Position numbers and translations under genes: made by a program. Below the pieces are notes generated by a model. It did not search any database and was not told where the DNA came from. It was given only the letters and a program-made list of their open reading frames with translations. From Planctomycetota bacterium (GTDB lineage: Bacteria; Planctomycetota; UBA1135; UBA2386), in the NCBI GenBank assembly GCA_028281765.1, contig JANQJF010000061.1, forward strand, positions 1 through 64,000: 64,000 nucleotides of DNA, given 5' to 3'. Positions 41,301 through 49,367 of this stretch are shown here, in pieces. Every line of letters starts with the position of its first letter. Within the stretch, counting starts at the first letter, position 1.

Positions 41301-42774
41301 TCCGCTTCGCGTGTGCGTGCACGCGAGATTCGAACGTCGCATTGGCGACGACGTGATCGACACCGAGCGACTCGAGCACGGACGCGAAGTCCGTGAGGTC
41401 GAGCGATGAGACGCGCAGCATCGTCGCGACGTCGAACTCGCCACCCTGGCCGAGTTCCACGGATCCGTCGAGAATCCACTCGGCGCCGATTGGCGCGACC
41501 CGACCGCGGCCGGTGATCGTCGCGCGGCGGTCGATGCCGAGATCGTCGACGATGAGCGAGTCGACCGCGGCGCCGAGGAGGAGCTCTTCGCCGCTCGAAG
41601 AGTCCGCACACTTGCAGTCGATGTTCTCGACCTCGATGTGACGGACGCGCCACCGGAACGGCTCGCTCGAAGCGACGGGCGCCTCGGGTGCGGGCTCGTC
41701 CGGCATCGCGACCGGCGCGCCTCCCTCGTCCGGCGCGACGCCGAAACCGAGAGCTCGCAGGACCCCGCCCGTCGTGCGCGCGGTTTCGACACCGACGTTC
41801 GTCAGGCGAACCTCGGCGACGTCGATCTCGCCTGGCCGCAGCGTTGCGGCCGCGAAGACGGTGCCGATCCGCGCGCCTTCGATCGAGTCCGCGCTCGCGC
41901 GGAACTCGTCGAGACCGATCTGGACGTCGAGCTGCGGCGTGTCCGCCGCGGACTCGGCGCCGACATGGAGCGCGAGGCGTGCGCCCAGTCGGGTGGCCTC
42001 GGGGCGCACGCCTGCCGACTGCAGCACGTCGGCGAACGCGCCGGGCCGCAGGCCGCGGACCATGAGCTCGGCGTCGAGCAGGGCACGTTGGGGTTGCGCG
42101 CGTCCCGACGCCTCGAACGTCAGAGCATCGACGACGTCCGGACCGAACACGTGGGCTGCGATGCGCATCGGGCGCGTCGGGTGACCGAGATCCGAAGCGC
42201 GAAACTGTGCCTCGATGTACGTGTCGCGGTTGCGATACGCGTCCTTGACCTGGACGCGCGCATGCTGGATGCGGACGGCGTCGAGCTGCACGGGCGAACT
42301 CAAGTCCCACGGTTGGGGCTCGGCCGCGTCTTCGGGCTCGACCTCGACCTCTTCGGGGGCGCCCTCCGTCTCGCTGGCCTCGGGGCTCGGCAGGATCCAC
42401 TTGCCGTCGGCCGCGCGTTCGAGATGTACGTCGAGACCGTCGACTTCGACGCGGTGCACGCGGAGGTCGAACAGCCAGAGTGCGCTGATGTCGATGTCGA
42501 GTCGCGCGTACTCGATGTGCGCGAGCGGCTCGGCGTCCGGGCGTGCGGAGTCGCGGACATCGACGTGGCGTAGTTCGACGTCACCGCCGAGCATCGACAG
42601 GTCGAAGTCCTCGTACGTTGCGTCGAGTCCGAGTCCGGCTACGGAACTCGCGAGGACGGACGGTAGCCAGAGCGCGAGCGACAGGCGTCCGACGATGATC
42701 AGCACGACTGCCAGGATCGCGATGCGCTTGCACCACTTGCGCCAGCGGCGCGGACGTGCGGGCTTGGCGCTCAT
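38344..42774 (-). CDS. Giant AsmA/DUF748-type envelope protein
   Basis: 1476 residues. An N-terminal basic patch and one membrane helix (about 17-38) are followed by a long series of beta-rich segments alternating every 80-150 residues (for example FDLSMLGGDVELRHVDVRDS, VEVDGLDVHLERAADGKWIL, FDVATMLRVSSLDLTDFASV, DVDIRGLELLAFRG). This is the layout of AsmA-like and DUF748 proteins, which form rod-shaped bridges for lipid transport across the periplasm. The end (ADDQRELVEQLRQTKRELWR, then an ASRTAAVVEMLTAAGVDEER region) matches the OmpA-like tail usual in DUF748 proteins. It overlaps the upstream lipoprotein gene by four bases (ATGA), so they are coupled. Start ATG 42774. Confidence 0.86.
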   Translation of the reverse strand: MSAKPARPRRWRKWCKRIAILAVVLIIVGRLSLALWLPSVLASSVAGLGLDATYEDFDLSMLGGDVELRHVDVRDSARPDAEPLAHIEYARLDIDISALWLFDLRVHRVEVDGLDVHLERAADGKWILPSPEASETEGAPEEVEVEPEDAAEPQPWDLSSPVQLDAVRIQHARVQVKDAYRNRDTYIEAQFRASDLGHPTRPMRIAAHVFGPDVVDALTFEASGRAQPQRALLDAELMVRGLRPGAFADVLQSAGVRPEATRLGARLALHVGAESAADTPQLDVQIGLDEFRASADSIEGARIGTVFAAATLRPGEIDVAEVRLTNVGVETARTTGGVLRALGFGVAPDEGGAPVAMPDEPAPEAPVASSEPFRWRVRHIEVENIDCKCADSSSGEELLLGAAVDSLIVDDLGIDRRATITGRGRVAPIGAEWILDGSVELGQGGEFDVATMLRVSSLDLTDFASVLESLGVDHVVANATFESRVHAHAKRIGQTDALDMRAELTDTALTEADTVLFRIGALEADARLDGPKVTVPTASLRDVRCTQLATLSGVRISNVVAGEDATTIGSVDLEKLRVTQAGLALVADGKVGPIAPGQEIPLELEFDIEGKSEHLRIAGSLGLGDATDVELELAATGLRPGGALDGFLPPGQRIDLENGRLDLKIAANVRPRADGVGNAIRATIRDVALRDGESGEAEFGIREVLVDVPQVGAEDGPIHVRDLAVRGLTLAAVKDEDDWHVAGLRISPVETEPGVAKTDEEAPTDPTAPPTEVTMPPTVLVERVAFELSEFSVQERDTEPLRARLDLRNTAPLAVIAPEPTDLPPWQFELTASAGDALEQLLVRLEAHPWQLEPIFTAALDLRGLRGEPVHTALPSALGDLDLREIDGGHARVFAQATLQLQRRAPTEFDLSRAFGVQAEVTDLAFHATADGPELAGIDSVFLNAPRVGGGAGAIHVAELAVDGITGKIRKDEAGMHLLGLTIPPAKTKDASTSPEDVVVVDAGFESKPDKAPPPPATIRVDRVDVNGLDFEYRDDTTEPPFVMPLDELAVSVQNFRTGESNETPARFELVLGAGDAELPKRTKASSAIAGFLASAGKAIGGMSDEGGTETRPILDELVVSGAIVPSENPTGNVDVDIRGLELLAFRGPAVQSGVEIGDGVFDGTVRVKLEENNKVSVRSGFDFRDLVIDEPPGGPISTYLKLPAPLQSVLFVLKNDQDEIKVPLEIESDAGGEISGGAIAGAAVSSFGSIVTDAIASSPFRATGTVTGLLGFGEAEELPPEANVAIQFPDACIEPPDGSLEAIQPLLDVAGDDEIAVVLQPLLGLADLERAEILATPSADDQRELVEQLRQTKRELWRSRAVLSTELRTRRMLGDDVGASETLEELRGIDAEIGVTEGALDSVLALMRPRADRGKARRGRSLALEIAASRTAAVVEMLTAAGVDEERIEVRRPRLPGSIPLEQGLVALTPRRRSE

Positions 42775-44081
42775 TTCTCGACCTCCCGCAGTGCGGCGCG
42801 GCGCGAGTCCCGCGATGCGAACGGGTCGAAGCCCGTGGGCGCCGCCGATCGATCGACGAGCCAATCGAACGCCCGAACTCGCGACGCGGGGTCGGGCGAT
42901 GCGAGCAAGCGGCGGTTCTCGGTCATGACTTTCGTGACGAAGGCGTCGAGTGTTTCGGAGTGGAGGGCGTGCGCGGCGAGGTCGGTCGCGAACTTCGCAG
43001 CTTCGCCGTAGTGGCGCAGCAGGAGTCCGCGTTCGGCTGGGCTCGCCGCGCCGCGATCGATGCGCGAGGCGAGGCAGCCGATCGCTTCGCGCTCGACCTG
43101 CCACGAAGGAGCGAGGCCCTCCGGTGGGCCGTCCGGTGACTTCTCGAGGACGGTGGAGGTCACTTCGTCGAGGACCTCCTCGGAACCGCTGATCGCGAGG
43201 TCGGTCGCGACGCCGTCGCAGGTGACGCAGAGGGCGAGCATCGCGTTGCGCCGCTTCTGCGGGTCTCCGAGCGCGCGCCACGCGATGCGGTGTGCTGATG
43301 CGTTCGCATCTTCGCGCGTCCAGCGCGTCGCGTCCGCGGCACGCTGCGTCGTGTACTCGGCAGCTTGCCGTTCGAACTGCGCGACCGCGACGCGGTGCCC
43401 AGGGTCGTTCGCGTTCCCGGGGCGAACGTCGACGAATACACCGAGCGTTTCGTCCGGCGTCGCGCCGGGAAGCTCGATCCACAGCGTGCCGGTGCCGCCC
43501 GTGATCTGCAGCTCGGTTACGGTGATGTCGTCGACCGCGCGGCCGGTTTCGTGCTGCAGGCCCAGACGGGCCGTGTCGCCGCGCCGGGCGAGCAACACCG
43601 CGGTCGACGCCATCGCATCCGTGGAGCGATCGCGCAGCGCGATGCGGATTCGGGACACGTCGGGAAGCGCGCCGGCGGCGGCGTGGAACTCGATCGCGCG
43701 TTTCGAATCGGTCGCGGCTTCGCGGATCGCCGCGAGCGCATTCCGCGCTCGGTCATCGGACGCCGCACGCGCGGACCGCAACTCTTCGGATGCGCCGCGG
43801 ATCGGCGCCTCCGTCGAGGGGTCGAGCAGCGACACGGCGAGGCCGTCGGTCGCTGTCGTCAACGCGCGGTCGACCGTGCCGTTCACGAACGCGAACGCGC
43901 GCACGCGGACCGACCATGCGGACGCGGCGTCGACCGGACCGGCCGGTGTCGGCGTTGCGGCGAGCAGACCGCCGGCGCGGTGGGTGACGAGGAGTTCATA
44001 GCCTGAATCGGCGAGCCGCGGAGGCGAGTGGCAAGCCGTCAGGAGCAGCACGCTGGCTGGGATGAGGAGGCGCAGAGTCAC
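42771..44081 (-). CDS. Lipoprotein coupled to the AsmA-like gene
   Basis: 436 residues from a GTG at 44081. The signal VTLRLLIPASVLLLTAC ends in a lipobox (LLTAC). The mature protein has a beta-rich first half (SVRVRAFAFVNGTVDRALTT, ITVTELQITGGTGTLWIELP) and a helical second half rich in Arg and Ala. It has no family I recognise. The stop overlaps the start of the AsmA-like gene, so a partner role at the inner or outer membrane is likely. The gene is divergent from the epimerase at 44205, with 123 bases between the starts. Confidence 0.76.
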   Translation of the reverse strand: MTLRLLIPASVLLLTACHSPPRLADSGYELLVTHRAGGLLAATPTPAGPVDAASAWSVRVRAFAFVNGTVDRALTTATDGLAVSLLDPSTEAPIRGASEELRSARAASDDRARNALAAIREAATDSKRAIEFHAAAGALPDVSRIRIALRDRSTDAMASTAVLLARRGDTARLGLQHETGRAVDDITVTELQITGGTGTLWIELPGATPDETLGVFVDVRPGNANDPGHRVAVAQFERQAAEYTTQRAADATRWTREDANASAHRIAWRALGDPQKRRNAMLALCVTCDGVATDLAISGSEEVLDEVTSTVLEKSPDGPPEGLAPSWQVEREAIGCLASRIDRGAASPAERGLLLRHYGEAAKFATDLAAHALHSETLDAFVTKVMTENRRLLASPDPASRVRAFDWLVDRSAAPTGFDPFASRDSRRAALREVEK

Positions 44082-44204
44082 GGGGCGAACAGTGTGGCGA
44101 GCGGCCTCGACTCCGACAACAGGCGGCGCGGCGGGACTGTCATTTCTCTGTGCCGTATTGCGTCGCGGCGACGGCGCGGAGGGCGCGACGGCTACGTTGG
44201 CGGC

Positions 44205-45347
44205 ATGACACTGCCCTTCGGAACCACACGACGCCAATTCCTCTCCGGCACTGCGGCTGCAGCCGCGGCGCCCACGCTCGGCGCGATGATCCCCGCCGCG
44301 ATGTCGAGCGCAAAGCGCAAGGTCCTCATCCTCGGTGGCACGCAGTATCTCGGCCCGGCGATCGTCGAAGCGGCGCTCGCTGGCGGACACGAGGTCACTC
44401 TGTTCAACCGCGGCAAGACCAACCCGCACATGTTTCCCGAGCTCGAGAAGCTCAAGGGGCAGCGTCGGCGCAAGGGCGTCGGCAGTCGCGTCGACCAGGA
44501 CCTGTCGGCGTTGAAGGGGCGGAAGTGGGACGTCGTGATCGACACGTCGGCCTACTTCACGGCGAACGTCGAGGACATGGCGGCCGCGCTCAAGGACTCG
44601 GTCGAGCACTACGTGATGATCTCGTCGATCTCCGTGTATTCGGAGAAGGAGGCGAAGGAGTCCGGCGTGCACGACGAAGTCGAGACGCCGCTCGGCACGA
44701 TCGAGGACAAGTACGCGACGCAGATCACGAACGAGACGTACGGTCCGCTCAAGGCGTACTGCGAGCAGGCGGCGGAGGCTGCGTTCCCGGGTCGGACGAC
44801 GAAGATCCGTCCGGGCTACATCGTCGGGCCTGGCGACCCGTTCGATCGTCTGACGTCGCGCGTCGTGCGGCTAGGCAAGGGCGGGGACACGCTCGCGCCC
44901 GGCGACCCGGACGCCGAGCTCCAGATGATCGACGTGCGCGACCTAGGCGCGTTCATCTGCAAGGCCGCCGTCGAGAACATCTCGGGCGCATTCAACGCGA
45001 CGGGGTTCGACGGCCGGATCTCGGTCGGCGAGTTCCACCACGCGGCCAAGCTGACGCTGAATCACCGAACGACGTTCGAGTGGGTGAGCGACGCGTTCTT
45101 GGAAGAGAAGAAGGTCATCCCGTGGGGCCACATCGCCTGCTGGATGCCGAAGTCCGACAACGTCCACTCGAACATCGACCGCGCCGTGGCGAAGGGACTC
45201 GAGTTCCGGCCGCTCGTGGACACGATTCGGGACACACACGAGTGGGCGACGAAGGAACGCCCGGAGGAGCGGCCGTGGCGCTGCGGCTTGCCGGAGGAGA
45301 AGGAGAAGGAGCTGTTGGCCGACTGGCGGGAGCAGGGCGGGAAGTAG
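44205..45347 (+). CDS. NAD-dependent epimerase/dehydratase with a Tat signal
   Basis: 380 residues. The N-terminus TTRRQFLSGTAAAAAA is a twin-arginine signal, and residues about 40-75 contain the Rossmann motif LILGGTQYLGPAIVEAAL, which binds NAD(P). SSISVYSEK supplies the SDR serine and part of the active site; a tyrosine follows in NETYGPLKAYCEQ. These mark an extended-SDR sugar epimerase or reductase. Tat export would carry the folded, cofactor-loaded enzyme out of the cytosol, as for glucose-fructose oxidoreductase; that is inference. Substrate unknown. Start ATG 44205. Confidence 0.88.
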   Translation: MTLPFGTTRRQFLSGTAAAAAAPTLGAMIPAAMSSAKRKVLILGGTQYLGPAIVEAALAGGHEVTLFNRGKTNPHMFPELEKLKGQRRRKGVGSRVDQDLSALKGRKWDVVIDTSAYFTANVEDMAAALKDSVEHYVMISSISVYSEKEAKESGVHDEVETPLGTIEDKYATQITNETYGPLKAYCEQAAEAAFPGRTTKIRPGYIVGPGDPFDRLTSRVVRLGKGGDTLAPGDPDAELQMIDVRDLGAFICKAAVENISGAFNATGFDGRISVGEFHHAAKLTLNHRTTFEWVSDAFLEEKKVIPWGHIACWMPKSDNVHSNIDRAVAKGLEFRPLVDTIRDTHEWATKERPEERPWRCGLPEEKEKELLADWREQGGK

Positions 45348-45354
45348 GCCGCAG

Positions 45355-45852
45355 TCAGTTTCCGGCGCACTCTCGCATTCGCTCTCGCAGCGTGTTTCCG
45401 AAACCGTCGTGATCCGGAATCGATCGGAGCACGAGGGAGTTCGCGTCCGCCGCGGTGACCAGCCCGGCGTTCGGCACGACGCCCTGCGTCGTCACTCGGA
45501 CGTCGCCGCAGCCGAACAGCTTCTGCATGAGACTCTGTCGGACGGCGACGGCATGCACGTGGGCGAACGGAATCTCGATCTCGTGCGCGACGACCAGGCC
45601 GTGCCGGTAGACGACTGACGTGTCGGTGAGTGAGTGGCGACGACGACGCGCGTCGAGCAATTGAATCGGGGGGAGTGCGGCGCCGACCATCGCGCAGATC
45701 GTCCCCGCGACGATGCGCCCCGGGGTGAGGGTGTCGGGTACGAACACGATCGCGCACGCGAGCGCGCACAGCGCGAGCGCGCCACAGCAGCCGACGGCCA
45801 GGGCGACGCCGCGGGAGGCCGTGCCTTCGGTGGGGGCGGACGCGAGTGACAT
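45355..45852 (-). CDS. Bacterial PH-domain membrane protein
   Basis: 165 residues with two membrane helices (about 16-40 and 45-65) and a C-terminal bacterial PH-like domain (about 75-160: HSLTDTSVVYRHGLVVAHEI, IPFAHVHAVAVRQSLMQKLF, then GDVRV). This is the DUF304/bPH_2 arrangement. Members of this family are often involved in envelope stress or lipid-associated functions, but none is assigned here. Its start (45852) lies 69 bases from the stop of the PVC cytochrome gene on the same strand, a gap with an inverted repeat. Confidence 0.78.
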   Translation of the reverse strand: MSLASAPTEGTASRGVALAVGCCGALALCALACAIVFVPDTLTPGRIVAGTICAMVGAALPPIQLLDARRRRHSLTDTSVVYRHGLVVAHEIEIPFAHVHAVAVRQSLMQKLFGCGDVRVTTQGVVPNAGLVTAADANSLVLRSIPDHDGFGNTLRERMRECAGN

Positions 45853-45872
45853 GTCGTTGGCGTCGGTTTTTT

Positions 45873-45921
45873 GGGGGCGGGAGCTGAAGGGGATTGGGGC
45901 TCCGTGTCCGCGCCCGCCCCC
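45873..45921 (+). repeat. Inverted repeat with 9-bp arms
   Basis: GGGGGCGGG (45873-45881) and CCCGCCCCC (45913-45921) form an inverted repeat between the PVC cytochrome gene and the PH gene. A run of six T lies before it on the + strand, so on the minus strand, the direction of transcription, A residues follow; it is therefore not a canonical terminator. Confidence 0.35.
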
Positions 45922-48369
45922 TCACCGAAACAGCGCGTGATCCCTCTGCCCCCCGCTCCGCATGAACGCCACCAAATCCTGCACGTCCTTCAACGTCAGC
46001 GTCGCCAACAGCCCCGGTGGCATCATCGAGACCGTCGACGGTTCCTTCGAGATGATGTCCGCGACCGGGATCGCGGTGAAGTCTCCGGGGCGGAACATGT
46101 CTTCGGCGACCTTGATACGCTTCTTGTTGTAGTTGGCGACGTAGCCGATGACGACGCGGTCGTCCTTCAGCGTGAACACGGTGGGCTGGTACTGATCCGA
46201 GATCACCTTGCTCGGCTCGATCGTGGACTCGAGGATCTCGCGGATCCCGAAGCGGCCACCTACGGACGTGAGGTCGGGGCCGATCGAGCCTCCTTCGCCC
46301 GCGAAGCGGTGGCAGCGAACGCATGCCGCCACGCCGAACATCTTGCGACCGTTCTCGAAGTCGTGGCCGCTCCTCTTCTGCGCGAGCAGCGGCTCGAGTT
46401 CCTCGACGGTCCACATCTTGACGAACGTGCGATTCGAGGCGACGGCCTCGATCTCGCGCGGCTTCGGTTCCTCGGTCACGAGTGTGCCGAACGCGGCTTG
46501 CTCCGCCTTCGACATGTTCTTGATCGCGTCCTTGCGGATGTTGTTGCAGAAGCCGCGGAACGACGAGCCGCCACGGAAGCCGGCTGCGCGATGGAACCAG
46601 GTCAGGTAGCGACGGCGACGTTCGTCGGTCCAGCCGGTGCGCACGTTCCGGAGGCAGTACGCGTAGTGCATCTGCTCTTCCTGCGACGGGGCGGATTCGA
46701 GGAGATCGAGAGTCTTGGCGACGGCGTGATCCGAGTCGAGCGCGGACAGCAGTCGGGCCAGCTCGCGATTGACCTCGCGATTCGAATCCGGGAAGTGCGC
46801 GTCGAGGCGTGCGCCGAGTTCGGCGTATTCATTCCGGCCGAGCTTGCCGTCTTCGTCGAGGCGCGCGAGCACGAGTCCGTAGGCGCGCAGCAGTTCGAGC
46901 TTCTGTGCGTCGTCCGATCGCTCCCAGCGAACCGTCGCGAGCCGGTCGAGAAGTGGCTGCCGCAGCTGCTTCTCGCCGTGGCGAGCGAGGGCGATCGCAC
47001 CGTGGACCAGGCGGCGGGGGTGTTTTTCGTCGAGCACGCGCTGCTGCCAGGACGCGACCGGCTGGTGCTCGATCGCGAGGCGCGCCGCGAATCGCACGTG
47101 TCGATCGTCGTCGCCGAGGTGCGGCCATGCGGTTTGGATCGCGTTCTTCGCGCCGGCGACGTGCAGCGTCTCGAGCCGGCGCCGCAGTGATTGTCGACCG
47201 GCCGACGCCGCGACGGGTTGCGCACTCGTCGTGTCTCGGTCGCCCGTGTACCGCAGCCGCCACAGGGCCGAACTCGCGCCGCGACCGCCGGTCGCGAAGT
47301 AGAGCGCGCCGTCGTCCGGGCGCACGACCATGTCGGTCACCGGGAACGGTGCGGCCGTGGCGACGACTTCCTTGGTGCCACGGAACGACGCGCCGTCGCG
47401 ATCGAGGTGCACGGCGTAGATCACGCCGTAGCTCCAGTCCGCGACGAACAGCGCCTTCTGGTAGCGCGCGGGAAAGCGTGCACCCGTGCCGAACGTGATG
47501 CCCGTCGGCGAACCCGGACCGATGTCGAGCACCGATGGCAGGCTGTCCGCGAAGTAGGCGGGCCACTTACCCGAGCCGAATCGCCAACCGAACTCCGCGC
47601 CGCTGACGACGTGGCAGATCCGAGTCGGTCGATACCACGGCGTGCCGATGTCCCACTCCATGTCGGAGTCGTACGTGAAGAGCTCGCCGTTCTCGTCGAA
47701 CGCGATGTCGTAGTGGTTGCGGAACCCGTTCGCGATCAGTTCACGCTCGGACGCGTCCGGTGAGATGCGAAGGACCCATCCTCCGATTGGCGGTGCGTTG
47801 TTGTTGTGCCCCCCGGCATCCGGCATGCGCGCCAGCACATGGTCCCCTGCGAACACCTGGGGCATCCGCGAACTCGTGAACCCAGGCTTCGGGTAGTGGG
47901 TCATGTTGCCTGCGCACACGTAGAGCGACTTGCCGTTCGGACCGAGCACGATCGCATGGCCATGGTGCTCGTTGCCCATGCGGATCTGAATCAGATGCTC
48001 GTGCTCTTCGTACTGGTCGTCACCATCCGGGTCGCGTAGGCGGAACAGGCCCGACGTCTTGCCTTTGCGCCCCATGACGTAGAGGCTGCCGAAGGCGTGG
48101 AGCAGTCCCTGGGCGTGACCGATCGGCGTGTCGAGCGGCTTGACGGCTGTCTCGTCTCCGAGCGTGATGCGGTAGAGCTTGCCGCGCTGATCGCACGCGA
48201 TCAGGCGGCCCTTGTCGTCGTTCGCAAGCGAAACCCATGAGCCGCGGTCCTGCGGGACTGCGTAGACCTGCTCCACCGAGAAACCGGTGAGGGTCTTGAC
48301 CTGAGCGTGAGAGGGGAGCGCGAGGATGCCGAGCATCGCTGCGCAGAGGGGGGCGGAGAGGTGGTGCAT
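45922..48369 (-). CDS. PVC-type cytochrome c / beta-propeller protein
   Basis: 815 residues from the ATG at 48369 (an ATG eight codons earlier is an alternative). Signal peptide, then a six-bladed propeller-like region (about 25-400) typical of putative membrane-bound dehydrogenases in the PVC superfamily, with many loops such as NEHHGHAIVLGPNGKSLYV and RNHYDIAFDENGELFTYDSD. Helical, HEAT-like repeats follow (about 420-640). Near the C-terminus CVRCHRFAG binds one c-type heme, followed by FTAIPVADI and MMPPGLLATLT, which supplies the likely methionine ligand. This is the PVC-type heme-binding CxxCH family, known from planctomycetes and Verrucomicrobia; the electron donor is not known. Confidence 0.92.
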   Translation of the reverse strand: MHHLSAPLCAAMLGILALPSHAQVKTLTGFSVEQVYAVPQDRGSWVSLANDDKGRLIACDQRGKLYRITLGDETAVKPLDTPIGHAQGLLHAFGSLYVMGRKGKTSGLFRLRDPDGDDQYEEHEHLIQIRMGNEHHGHAIVLGPNGKSLYVCAGNMTHYPKPGFTSSRMPQVFAGDHVLARMPDAGGHNNNAPPIGGWVLRISPDASERELIANGFRNHYDIAFDENGELFTYDSDMEWDIGTPWYRPTRICHVVSGAEFGWRFGSGKWPAYFADSLPSVLDIGPGSPTGITFGTGARFPARYQKALFVADWSYGVIYAVHLDRDGASFRGTKEVVATAAPFPVTDMVVRPDDGALYFATGGRGASSALWRLRYTGDRDTTSAQPVAASAGRQSLRRRLETLHVAGAKNAIQTAWPHLGDDDRHVRFAARLAIEHQPVASWQQRVLDEKHPRRLVHGAIALARHGEKQLRQPLLDRLATVRWERSDDAQKLELLRAYGLVLARLDEDGKLGRNEYAELGARLDAHFPDSNREVNRELARLLSALDSDHAVAKTLDLLESAPSQEEQMHYAYCLRNVRTGWTDERRRRYLTWFHRAAGFRGGSSFRGFCNNIRKDAIKNMSKAEQAAFGTLVTEEPKPREIEAVASNRTFVKMWTVEELEPLLAQKRSGHDFENGRKMFGVAACVRCHRFAGEGGSIGPDLTSVGGRFGIREILESTIEPSKVISDQYQPTVFTLKDDRVVIGYVANYNKKRIKVAEDMFRPGDFTAIPVADIISKEPSTVSMMPPGLLATLTLKDVQDLVAFMRSGGQRDHALFR

Positions 48370-48425
48370 GAATGGTCCGAACGCCAGCATCATCGATGCT
48401 GGCCCACGCGTGCGCCACCCCGTCG

Positions 48426-49367
48426 CTACTCTTCGCGGACCATCAGCAGCTGGCCTGCTTCGGCATAGCTGTTATTGCGTCGTCCTTTGAGAACCAAGCG
48501 CAGTGCGATCAAGCAGCCGGTGCCGTCACCGTCGGTCTTGATCTCGAACCCGTGCGGGAAGTCGGCCTCGAGACGAGCGTAGAACGGCACTTCGATCGGA
48601 ATGTCCAGGCCGTTGGGAGCGATCTGATAGTTCGCTTCTCCGGCCATACCGCCATTGTCTATGTTCGGATTGGCGGGGATCTTGAAGCCGCTCGTGACTG
48701 CCATCAGTCGGCCGGAGCCGTCGATGGTGTAGAACAGGTTCGTCGCGCCCTCGCTCGAATCCCATGCGAGCGTGATCCCCACTTGGCTCATGACGGCCGC
48801 AGCGACGGCGCGGTCGGCGTCGTTGTCGAGCGCGGCCATCTCCTGATACCGCGCGAACGGTGTGCTCTCCCAGCGCACGATGTCCACCATGCCCTCCGAG
48901 TCTCGCCAGAGGTAGTAGGCGACGAACGTCACGCGGTCGAACCGCACGCGTTTCGAGTTGATCTGCGCCGACAACGGCGCGCCGGCACAGACCATCAGCG
49001 CAGTGTTGCCCGTTTCGCGTAGCGACTCCTCGTCTCGAGTGAGGTAGCCATAGTGCCCTTCGACCGGCAGCTTCGAACCCGTCAGTGGCGTGAACGGGGC
49101 GAAGTCCATCATCGTGAGGTATGCGTTGCCCTCGACGTCGTCGCGACACACGCGCAGGGCGCGGTTTCCGTCGTGCACCATGGTCTCCATGATGCGGTCC
49201 GCGATGCTGCGCGCGCGGGCCTGTGCGCGGTAGAAGCCCTGTGAGCCGGAGTAGGTGCGCAGCGACTCGAACACGAGCGTCGAGAAGATCCCGATCATGC
49301 TGATCACGACCAGCATTTCGAGATAGCTGATGCCCCGGATGTTCGCGTGAGACGTGTGCGTGCTCAT
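48426..49367 (-). CDS. Minor pseudopilin (GspJ/PilW-like)
   Basis: 313 residues. A short leader is followed by a prepilin cleavage site and hydrophobic helix, G/ISYLEMLVVISMIGIFST, with the conserved glutamate at position +5. The rest is a mostly beta globular head of about 270 residues containing FYTIDGSGRLMAVTSGFKIP. Its start overlaps the stop of the giant pilin gene by four bases, making it the last gene of the minus-strand pilin operon. It may be a minor pilin or pseudopilin in a type II secretion or type IV pilus-like fibre; major pilin and assembly ATPase genes are not in the window. Confidence 0.86.
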   Translation of the reverse strand: MSTHTSHANIRGISYLEMLVVISMIGIFSTLVFESLRTYSGSQGFYRAQARARSIADRIMETMVHDGNRALRVCRDDVEGNAYLTMMDFAPFTPLTGSKLPVEGHYGYLTRDEESLRETGNTALMVCAGAPLSAQINSKRVRFDRVTFVAYYLWRDSEGMVDIVRWESTPFARYQEMAALDNDADRAVAAAVMSQVGITLAWDSSEGATNLFYTIDGSGRLMAVTSGFKIPANPNIDNGGMAGEANYQIAPNGLDIPIEVPFYARLEADFPHGFEIKTDGDGTGCLIALRLVLKGRRNNSYAEAGQLLMVREE

